A stretch of DNA of 64,000 bases, from NCBI GenBank assembly GCA_964016875.1, contig OZ024727.1:10382091-10446090 (forward strand), written 5' to 3'. A program made the position numbers and the translations under genes. This document shows positions 55,643-64,000 of this stretch, piece by piece (the first letter of the stretch is position 1; every line of letters begins with the position of its first letter). The stretch comes from Fallopia convolvulus. Lineage: Eukaryota; Streptophyta; Magnoliopsida; Caryophyllales; Polygonaceae. The notes beneath the pieces are model-generated. The model saw nothing but the letters and a program-made list of their open reading frames with translations, was not told the origin of the DNA and did not search any database.

Positions 55643-58600
55643 TCAAATATTCTTGGTCAATGAAACAGTGATATTGGTGAAGAAGCGCCTCTCTTTGGCC
55701 ATGTAATCGGCAATCACTTGGCCGTACCTCCTGAAGATCTCGTCCCTCATGCCTTGATCAAAGTGCTCAACGAGCAACGACTCCGAGATTGATCTCATCA
55801 TAGACGTCACACGCCCAGCTTTAGCTTCGTCATCAATAGTACGGTTGTCGGGGGCCGCAGCTCCCCACTCGAGCTCCCACGCTTGTAGTTGATTGATCTC
55901 AAATGAGCTTTCTTTCTTGACTTCAATCTCGATCTCATTTGGGATGGTGAGTAAACCGGAGAGTTGATCATATGGAGAGTTTCTTCTCCTATCAAACCCT
56001 AAACTTACATAAAATTAACCAGCAACCATCATATATACAAGATTAATTAATGAATTTTAGTACGTACGCACATACCAAAATCGACCAATCAAGGAACAAA
56101 TATATATAATACCTAACTATATTTTCCATACAAATGTATACTACCTAAATGCATGTGATGGAAAAGCACGTACTTATGATTTTAGCTCTTAGGAATTAAT
56201 CAATTGTTTAGTTAATTACCTCCAAGAGGACTAAGTGTCAAAAGAAGAAGCTCCGAGACGTAGTCACTCCCTTTGATGGAAGGATCGTCGCTTCTGCCGG
56301 CAAGAGTGAGAACCATACATCCTCCTATGACCAACTCCTCCGATCGACACTGCAAATATGCATTGAAGTCCATTTGAAACTGCTTGTAGTAAGCCTTTAT
56401 CACACTCGTCACCGTACTTTCGCTTTTGTTGCTTCTCCCTATTCCATTTGGAACCTATATATCCATCAAAGTAAAAAATATATAACTTGAAGCACAATAC
56501 CATATCATATGTATGTAGTCAAGGGAAATTTAGATTTACCTGAGAAAGCCAATGAAGACTGTAAGAAGAGTGGACAAAATGAAGACTCTGGGACTCGAAC
56601 AACCGATCATAGAATGAACCCGGAGGAGTGCCATAGACGAAGCATCCACCAAATCCATCGCCAATTTCTTGCTTCAACTGTTTGTTGAAGCTCGGCAATT
56701 CCTTGAAGATGGAGTCGAAGTTGTTCCCTGGAAGATCGTTCAAGAACATCTGGATGCGTACGGGCGAGTGGCTCTCGAGTTCTCGTCGAACCTCGTGGAG
56801 TGTGGTGACAAGTTCATGAACCGTCAACAAGGCGTTGGGCCCGGTGGAGCAGCCCAAGTCTGCAATGGCAATGCACTTGACAGTTGGGAAAGAGTTGTAT
56901 AGTTTACGGATGGCCTCCTGTCTTGTGGTTTTGGTCATTGTTATAACCTTTTTCTGCAAGGTAAATACATTTAAGTTTTACATCAACCAAAAAAAATACA
57001 TTTAAGTTTTACACACACTTACAAATTAAACTCAATTTTTTTAGGGAAATTCCGGTTGATGTCCTCCAGTTTTATCCTTTTTCGGTTGGTACCCAATGAA
57101 TAAATCTTTTTCGAATTATACCCCTCAACTTTTGCTTTTGTTTGGTCTGTGCCCTCAGCTTCAAAATCCTTTAAATCTCATTTTCATTTCGTCTATTTTG
57201 TAATTATAAAAAAGAAAAGCATAAAAGTATTATTTTATCATTTGTTCAAACCAACTCTAACCCATAATGCTGCTCAACTCCCATATTTTCTATCTCTCAA
57301 CTCAACAATGGAAGAAGCTGGAGAACCCCAACCAGGCAACCACCGTCAGCCACCTCCCTAAATATTGTTATCCTCCCTTGTTTGCTCTTCTCTTTCTCTT
57401 TCTCTTGATTTACACATTCAACTATAAATTAGTACATATTGTACAATATAACTACAATCTACCAAGTTGTGCATTCAATCCCTATATTAGATATTAAAAT
57501 GTATAAAAAGAGTGAAATTATCCTACATTGATCCAAATTCAACCCTAAACCAAAAAACCCTTTTTAGAAATCAATAAAAAGTTCCAAAACCTAGCTTTAA
57601 CTTCATATTACTGTGGATTGTTGTTGATCGACCGATCTTCGTCGCCGACTGACCGCTCACCGATTACTGTGGATTGTTCTTCACCCCACATCTTCGATCT
57701 CCCCCACTTCTCTTCTGTTTTTATATTTTTTTTGTTTTTAACTTCAGATTGTTAAGAAAATATTTTTCTTTTTTTATATAATTAGAAAAAAAGATGGAAT
57801 GTGATAAGATTTAACGACGTTTCTGATTTAGGGGCACATACCAAACAAAAACAAAAGTTGAGGGGTATAATTCGGAAAAGATTTATTTGTTGGGTACCAC
57901 TCGGAAAAGGATAAATTGGAGGGTACCAACCGGAATTTCCCTTTTTTTATATATCTGTGTAAGCGCAATTAGTGACTGAATGCTTAGCTCATACAAATTT
58001 TTCAATAGTTTAAATTATAAATATCCAACTCTATATTAACACAAACTAGTTTATGACCTGCGCCTTGTGCAAGAGTTTTTTTAAATAAATATTGGGCTAT
58101 TATTTTGAATAATATGTAGATAATTAGATATAAAATTAAAGAATGAATTAAATTAAGAAAATTATAAGTTTATTATAATAATTTTTTTTTATGTTATATA
58201 AGATTCGTGAATAAAGTAATTTATGAATTTTATTAGGAATATAAAAACAAATAAATGAGCTAATCTTATTGTCTTAATCACACAAACACAAAATTTTAAA
58301 TTAGAATAAAAATGAACTTGAAATTTTCTTAAGATGAAAATTTAAGTATTATATAATATTTTAATAATCATAAAAAAGTCGTTACTCTTGACCCGTTTGA
58401 TCTACCTGACCATGCAAAAAAAAAAAAAAAACCAGCAATGGCCCTCTACCTAATTGACTCATAAATTTTAACAATTAAAACTTGTACTCAATCCAAACTC
58501 AAAATGAAGAAAGTGGGATGAAGAATAATTTATTAAAATTTAGAATATTTATTAATTAAGTTGGGTAATATGAAATCTCTATTTTATTTAGGGACATTTA

Positions 58601-61165
58601 ATTAATTTATTATGGGATATTATATTTAAAAAAAGGTAACAGAAATATTAAATTTATATTTAATATTTTTCAATCTCATGGATAGAAATTTAACATAAAA
58701 AATCCATAATTAAAAAATATATGAATGATTTTCTTACATATTAAGGACATCATTAATCAAGAAACATAAAAAATACCTCATATTTTAATAAAAGTGGCCT
58801 TAATTAACCATATGTAGGCCTTTTAGGAGTATATAGTTTAGAACTATTATATAAATACAATTTTTATCTATATTCCTTAAAGAATTTCAAATTGATATAT
58901 GGATAGAAGATAATTTATCCAATCTCATACCAAATCGATATAAATTTTTTTTTTTATATATAATGGATGGACCTATCAATCGGGTCGGGTCGGGCGGGTT
59001 CGAGTTTTGGTTAAATCGAGTTCGGTTTCGTTATGGGTCATGAGTCAATCGAGTCAAGTTGTAGCGGATTTTCGGTCGGGTCGGGTTGACCAACGGGTCT
59101 AAAATATCCTTTTTATGATTATTAAAATCAATTTTTAATTAAATAATAACATTTAATCATAATATATTATTTTTATTTATTTTAATAATAAAATAAATTA
59201 TAATTTTCAAAATAAAATTTAAAAATTCTATAAATATACTAAATCGGTTAACCCAACGGGTTTCGGGTTTCAACCCAACGGGTTTTGGGTTCTATCGGGT
59301 TCGGTTGATTTCGTGTTTCGGGTTAAAATTTTCGGGTCTTGACCCTAAAATTATCGGGCGGTTCGGGTCGGGTTAGGTCATCTTTTGATAGCTCTAATAA
59401 TGGATAAAGATAAAAATTTATCCAATTTCATACCAATTTGATAAAAAAACTATTAGGGAGATAGAGATGAAAATAACGTGATATATTGTTTATGATAAAT
59501 TTGTACAAGATCTTGTAATATATAATCAATATATAAATACATAATTAAAAATAGTAATAAAAAATCATTATTAATATATGGATAGAAGATAATTACATAT
59601 TATAATATAATGAACATGAACGAACAAAGATAAAAATAATGGGTAGAGATAAAAATTTATCCAATCCCACAGTAAATTGAAAAAAATATTATTAAATAAG
59701 ATGAGTGCATATTAAAATTGGAAATTCCATAAGGTAATTGAATTACATAATATATAATTAATTAAAAAATCATTATTAAAAATAGGGTGGCAGTAATATA
59801 AATTCTTAATGAAAAATCTGCCCAAAAGTGTTTCAGGTTTAGAAGATATATATTGATTAAAGTCAACCAAAGTACATTGTTCCATTACTAAACACTATTT
59901 TATAAATCGATTTACCAATGAAAAAAGGCGGCAAGGACTATTACTTCTCACATCTAAAATTGGGCCATAAATTTGCCAAATATATAATTCCTTAGGTTAA
60001 TCTTATTAGTAATTGATTTTAGGATGAAATCCTATTGGACTTATGTGCTAGCGTTTAACATACATGTGCACACATGATGGATAGCCCCTCCGTCGGTATT
60101 AGCCCACAGACTTACTAATAAATTCTCGTTTGTTCCTTGAAAAAAATCAATGTCTTAGATTAGACTTTCATTAAAGAGAGGTGAAAACGGCACACACGTA
60201 TTTTTCCGGAATTATTCGCCTATTTTTCGAAAACTTCATTTCTATGGGACGTGTACGTGTGCAACCCGTATTTCGATTATTTTTTAGGTGTACATCAAAA
60301 CTAACTCTGTGTGTATCAAAATTCAAAACTAATTGTACATGAAACAATCTAATTTATTGATTTCTTTTCATCCTATACTTCACACTCATTCTTTTTTCGT
60401 ACTGTAATGCCTAGGGCTGAGCAAACGGATATATCCGATCCGATCCAATCCGGTATACCGGATATCCGATAATTTTTTTCCTTAAAACCTCGATCCGTAT
60501 CCGATCCGTTAATTGTCGGATATCCGGTAAGAAGTATCCGTTTGGAACGGATATCCGGTAGCGGATATACGAACTATCCGTTTTGAAAAATATTTCTACT
60601 ATTTTTGATTTAGGCCTAATTAATATGCATGATTGACAGATATCGGAACCGGATATCTGCCAATCCGTTTAAATTTTAAGAGAAAGTTTACATGGTTGAG
60701 GAAAATTGAACACATGATGAGTGTAAATTTTACAAAATGCTCATTTAAACATCTATTCTACTTAGTATTAATGTTTATTTTCCGAAAAATATATATAGTA
60801 CCGGATATCCGACTGCTTGAAAACCCCGATCCGTATCCGGTCCGGATATCCGGAAAAAATCTCGGATCGGATCGAATACGGATAGAAAATTTTGTGACCC
60901 ATTCGAAATCGGATTTTATCGGATCGGATAGGCCGGATCGGCGGATCGGATTAACAGATCGGGCATTTTTGCTCACCCCTACTAATGCCCTTTCACACGT
61001 GAACTCTAGACTTGTTATGATACGCTAAATCATTAATTAAATTTATATGGAAATGAAATAACTAATTAATTGTAAGCTGCAGTAGAAATTGGTAACCTGA
61101 TGTAGGGAATTTTGAATATAGCTGGCTTCCCCTTCTCCTCCATTCATATGCAACACTCGTTCCAT
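55643..61165 (-). CDS. SABATH-family S-adenosylmethionine carboxyl methyltransferase
   Basis: Four minus-strand exons: 61165-61097, 56953-56540, 56454-56220 and 55998-55643 (1074 nt, 357 aa, normal for the family). Exon 1 gives MERVLHMNGGEGEASYIQNS, the family start with the SYxxNS motif. Exon 2 gives KVITMTK, the SAM-binding ADLGCSTGPNALL, FLNDLPGNNFDSIF and the substrate-pocket SLHFVHSSYSLHWLSQ. Exon 3 gives RSEELVIGGCMVLTLAGR. Exon 4 ends with SSFEINQLQAWELEW and the FDQGMRDEIFRRYG tail. Members methylate carboxylates such as salicylate, benzoate, jasmonate or gibberellin; the substrate cannot be read here. Exon 4 is unusual: the acceptor that keeps the frame to the end removes a TAG and reads about 20 residues in a non-family frame. 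If the conserved frame (GLIGEETLHMINSPVYSPS) is used, there is a stop before it and a 1-base loss after it. The gene may be a pseudogene or rescued by splicing. Confidence 0.85.
57044..57941. mobile_element. MULE-type element with ~115-bp TIRs, TSD TTTTTTTA
   Basis: GGGAAATTCCGGTTGATGTC at the left end pairs with the right end (complement GGGAAATTCCGGTTGGTACC). The pairing continues to GTGCCC about 115 bp inside with some mismatches. TTTTTTTA occurs at 57036-57043 and 57942-57949, although the low complexity of this octamer weakens the duplication call. The 0.9-kb element has no transposase. Short ORFs inside have no known content. Confidence 0.78.
58046..58842 (-). mobile_element. Probable small Helitron
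   Basis: On the minus strand the 3' end is clear: CTTGCACAAGGCGCAGG with a hairpin (TTGCACAAGGCGCA), then CATAAACTAG/T at 58049-58046. A candidate 5' end TCTAAACTATATACTCC lies at 58842, but the base before it is T rather than A, so the left border is tentative. Confidence 0.55.
58969..59397. mobile_element. hAT-type MITE with 8-bp TSD TAATGGAT
   Basis: TAATGGAT lies at 58961-58968 and 59398-59405. The ends contain CTATCAA and its complement TTGATAG. The interior is built of GGGTCGGGTCGGG and TCGGTTTCG words in both directions. It has no coding content. Confidence 0.78.
60180..60360. repeat. Relic of the foldback-like family
   Basis: AAACGGCACACACGTATTTT, GGAATTATTCGCC and TATTTTTCG match the left arm words at 47460-47520, followed by GTACATCAAAACTAACT. 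It is short and degraded. Confidence 0.5.
60412..60981. mobile_element. hAT-type MITE made of GGATATCCG/GATCCGAT repeats
   Basis: The ends TAGGGCTGAGCAAA and TTTTGCTCACCCCTA are inverted copies typical of plant hAT MITEs. The flanks GTAATGCC and CTAATGCC match in seven of eight bases. The interior has many ATCCGGATATCCG and GATCGGATCGGAT palindromes. The 131-codon ORF across it is an artefact. Confidence 0.82.
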
Positions 61166-61232
61166 TTTTTCTCTTCTTTTTTTGGGTATTCTTATAATTC
61201 GATTGAGTATGCTCTCTCTCGGATATCTCTCG

Positions 61233-61240
61233 ATTTATAG
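61233..61240 (-). promoter_or_regulatory. Candidate TATA box of SABATH gene
   Basis: CTATAAAT on the minus strand lies about 70 bp before the ATG at 61165. Confidence 0.45.
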
Positions 61241-61849
61241 GGACGTCCCTGGGAAGAAATTTCGAAGGATTTGTGATAAGGATCTTTGATCGGCTAATAG
61301 TACGTTAATCGCAATCATCATATATAATAGAATAATTGACGTGCAGCTTTGCTGTAATTAGTAGTATAATATATAGCACACTTGCCACACTATAGTATAA
61401 AAACAATATCCCCTCAAAAAGAAAAGAAAAAACAATACCACCTACTAGCTAGACACGCTAAACCATGTTGCTGAGATTATCACATTGCTACCAAGTGGAA
61501 TGACAAGAGTGCCAAGAGGAGCATCTCGTGGTTGGTTGGTATATTATACTCCCTCTGTTCTTAAAAGATTGTCAAGTATTCTTTTTTGGTGTCCCGAAAA
61601 GTTTATCCACTTTTATATCTTTCCTTTTATATCAACCTTTTCTTAGCAAATCAAATCTTCTGCTCCCTAAATATATTCTCTTCTATACTCTCCTACGACG
61701 TGATTGGGTGATGACTTTTCAAATTACATTAAAAAGAAACTTCAATATAGGCAAAATATTAAAAAATATCTTCTAACCAATTAAATCAAGAGAGTACAAG
61801 AAGAAGTATGACTAGGGAGTAGAAAAATCGGACCGTTTTCTTAGAATAT
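61241..61849. other. Intergenic DNA upstream of SABATH gene
   Basis: 61540-61800 has the look of a Stowaway-type MITE (CTCCCTCTGTTCTTAAAAGA at the left and inverted-looking AGAGTACAAGAAG/GACTAGGGAGTA at the right), but I could not pair the ends well. No gene is seen. Confidence 0.35.
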
Positions 61850-62090
61850 TATTAGCACACAATCCCTATAATTATGCCTTCCTTTTCCACCTAGATAATT
61901 TTCCCAATTATCTATCTATATTAGGAGAAGAATATCTGTAGCATAGCAAGTTTATATCCTTGATTCCCTCTTTACCGTTAATTTATTTTGTATAAAGATA
62001 GGCCTCTCCTCTTGTAATTAACAACAGGTTAATACAATTGCAATATTATCTTTCCATCTCTTACTGTCTGTTCTTCTTTTACGTTCTATA
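61850..62090 (+). repeat. 5' LTR of a Copia element running off the window
   Basis: The right border is fixed by the primer site TGGTATCAGTTTTG at 62091. The LTR ends TTCTATA, much like the deleted Copia LTR. The left border (TATTAGCACAC at 61850) is a guess, as there is no 3' LTR in the window. Confidence 0.55.
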
Positions 62091-62139
62091 TGGTATCAGT
62101 TTTGTAGGTTAACAACGTCGATCCAGAACACACTTCCTC

Positions 62140-64000
62140 ATGCCGGAAATCACAACCACCGAAACTGGTGTTCTTCGCTCCGAGCCATGGGAGAAATCAA
62201 ATCATGCACTCTTTCTCCATCATTCTGATCAACCGGGAGCTATCCAAGTGTCTCAACCTCTGGTGGAAGATAATTACCCAACATGGGCACAATCCATGAT
62301 GATGGCCTTACAAATCAAGAATAAGGCTGGATTTGTTGATGGTACACTACCAAAACCTAGTAACAAACCAATTGAGGAGTCGCAATGGGAGCGTTGCAAT
62401 ATTCTCGTCAAGACCTGGTTACTTGGATCTATGTCAAAAGAGATCTCCAAGAGTGTGATCCATTTCAAAGATGCTCGAGGTATATGGCTTGAACTCAAAG
62501 ATCGTTTTTTCTCAAACTAATATTGTGTCTCTCTTCCACATCGAAAAACAGATTCAAGATTGTGAGCAAGGGACGGATTCCGTCACCACATATTTTACTA
62601 AACTCAAATCCTTATGGGATGAAAAGGACGCCCTTCAGATCCTTGCCCCATGTACTTGTCCGGCTGCTATTGATGTGCACAACCTTCTTAACAATCAAAA
62701 ATCAATGAAGTTGTTGATGGGGCTCGGGTCTGAGTTAGAGTAGATTCAAAGCAAAATCATTGGCTTAGATCCCTTTCCTGAACCGAACATAGCATATTCA
62801 ATGGTTCTTCGCCAAGAACAGCATGTCAAAATCTCCAAAGCTCCTACACAAGCCGAGACGACGGCCTTCTCGGATAAGCGGCAACGAGACAACTCCGTAG
62901 GTGGTGATGGAAAGCACTGTGAGAAATGTAATATGTCCAACCACACTACAAACAAGTGTCGTTCCCATCTCAAGTGTACCTTTTGCAACATTAAAGGACA
63001 CACCATCGATTTCTTCCGAAAACGCAAGCGATCTTTGGAGAATGGCCAACCTAACTCAAGTGTCAATCACACTGATGCTTCGTCAACCAACCCGCCATTG
63101 CCATCTGAATACCAGCATGTGATGGACTTTCTAAAGAGGCTCAAGCTGCAAGACGTGGCCTTACAACACCAATCTGGTTCGACTAATCTAACACAACACA
63201 CTTCCGCAAACAACGTCGGTAATCCTTCTCATTTTGATCACTTCTCAAGTAATTTAAAAATTCAGTCTTCTCATTCTAATAATTCATGGATTATGGATAA
63301 TGGAGAAAGTGATCATATTACCTATCATACTCGTTTTTTGGATTCTTACAAACCGACTACTAATCACTTTGTACACTTACCCGATGGGAAATCTTATAAA
63401 GTATCACATATTGGAACCACAACATTCACATCTCAACTAAAAATTTCTCATGTGCTTTGTGTACCTGAATTCTCAATTAACCTTGTTTCAGTTAGCAAGT
63501 TCGCATCTGATTATTTTTATGCTACAATTTTTTTAAAGCAACTATGTGTGATTCAGGACCTTCACACGGGGAAGATGATTGGGACTGCCTATGAACGAGA
63601 TGGCCTATACTACCTCAAATCCCAACCAATGCCCAATTCGTGCAATGTCATCGCGTCAGACTCCCTTTGGCATCAACGAGTTGGTCATCCATCGCAGGAA
63701 GTATCGTCTTTAATTCCCATTTTTAAAAAAGAGTCATGTTGAGTGTTCTTGTTTAGTTTGTCCTTTGGCAAAATAGACTCGAAATTCATTTCCTAATCGT
63801 ACTTCTATTACTTCTTGTTTTGAACTTATCCATATGGATATTTGGGGAGGATATCATGTTCCTTGTTTAATAGGAGCACGTTATTTTTTAACTATTGTGG
63901 ATGATTATTCTAAGTTTACTTGGATATATCTTATGAAAAGTAAAGCCGAAGCTCGACCTCTCGTTATCAATTTTATCACTTTAATTGAAAACCAGTTTGA
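62140..64000 (+). pseudogene. Copia gag-pol remnant, 5' part (continues beyond window)
   Basis: ATG at 62140 opens a gag reading (NYPTWAQSMMMALQIKNKAG, ERCNILVKTWLLGSMSKEIS). A frameshift near 62510 moves it to the next frame (IEKQIQDCEQGTDSVTTYFT), and a TAG stops it at 62741-62743. The same frame then carries two knuckles, CEKCNMSNHTTNKC and CTFCNIKGHTIDFF, where the last Cys is Phe. Protease WIMDNGESDHIT at about 63284-63320 has DNG in place of the catalytic D-S/T-G. The GAG-pre-integrase box WHQRVGHPS lies at about 63670. After a further frame break at about 63735 the integrase start IHMDIWGGYHVP and FLTIVDDYSKFTWIYLM are readable to the window end. The element is dead. Confidence 0.87.

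Larger units (their letters stand above)
56954..61096 (-). other. First intron of SABATH gene, 4.1 kb, rich in transposons
   Basis: Donor GTTACC (61096 downward) and acceptor TTGCAG (56954) define it. It holds a MULE (57044-57941), a Helitron (58046-58842), two hAT-type MITEs (58969-59397, 60412-60981) and AT-rich remains including a foldback-family relic at 60180-60360. The stretch 59406-60170 shows no defined feature. Confidence 0.8.

Noticed and set aside
56669..56902. 77-codon plus-strand ORF
   Set aside because: It is antisense of SABATH exon 2, whose motifs are unambiguous on the minus strand.
60633..61028. 131-codon plus-strand ORF
   Set aside because: It runs through the palindromic core of a hAT-type MITE and past its end; the codon content is driven by GATCCGGAT repeats.

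Overview
The window is nuclear DNA from a flowering plant. The intergenic DNA is AT-rich and full of LTR retrotransposons, Helitrons, MULEs and hAT-type MITEs. The genes have short GT-AG introns, and every host protein I recognise is closest in wording to its plant version. A eudicot is clear. An asterid is only an impression, and I cannot name the species.

Six host genes can be supported. (1) 59-1541 (+): the 3' end of a TLD-domain (oxidation-resistance family) gene. (2) 3253-6303 (+): a complete VAP27-type vesicle-associated membrane protein in eight coding exons. (3) about 20268-23694 (+): an NPGR2-like TPR protein in five exons. (4) 30795-32693 (+): cyanase in four exons. (5) 50033-52254 (+): a two-RRM, Gly/Tyr-rich hnRNP-like RNA-binding protein in two exons. 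(6) 61165-55643 (-): a SABATH-family carboxyl methyltransferase. Its first exon (61097-61165) is separated from the rest by a 4.1-kb intron holding four transposons, and its last intron may use a shifted acceptor that bypasses a stop and a frameshift.

Most of the rest is mobile DNA. From 7.3 to 9.1 kb a LINE fragment is split by a small gag-only LTR element. From 9.15 to 11.5 kb lies a decayed minus-strand Copia element. From 11.6 to 16.4 kb there are two Athila/Tat-like solo LTRs, one inside a Helitron. From 17.0 to 18.5 kb there is LINE wreckage. A TRIM, tandem repeats, a 9-bp-TSD MULE and a 3-kb Helitron fill 24.7-30.5 kb. From 32.89 to 43.60 kb stands a nest: a gag-only LTR element (TSD TTACT) holds an apparently intact Copia element (TSD GAGGG, one 1492-codon ORF, near-identical LTRs), an internally deleted Copia element (TSD AAGTC) and a MITE. 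From 45.14 to 47.34 kb one Helitron sits inside another. From 47.35 to 49.5 kb there is a foldback-like composite. A fourth Copia element starts near 61.85 kb and runs off the right edge.

The host genes are unrelated housekeeping or specialised-metabolism genes, not a cluster. The biology of interest is how insertions have built promoters, introns and gene borders. Cyanase lies between a Helitron about 300 bp upstream and the retrotransposon nest about 200 bp downstream. No CRISPR, rRNA, tRNA or prokaryote-type system was seen. Coordinates of splice sites and element borders were read by eye and checked for reading-frame consistency where coding.
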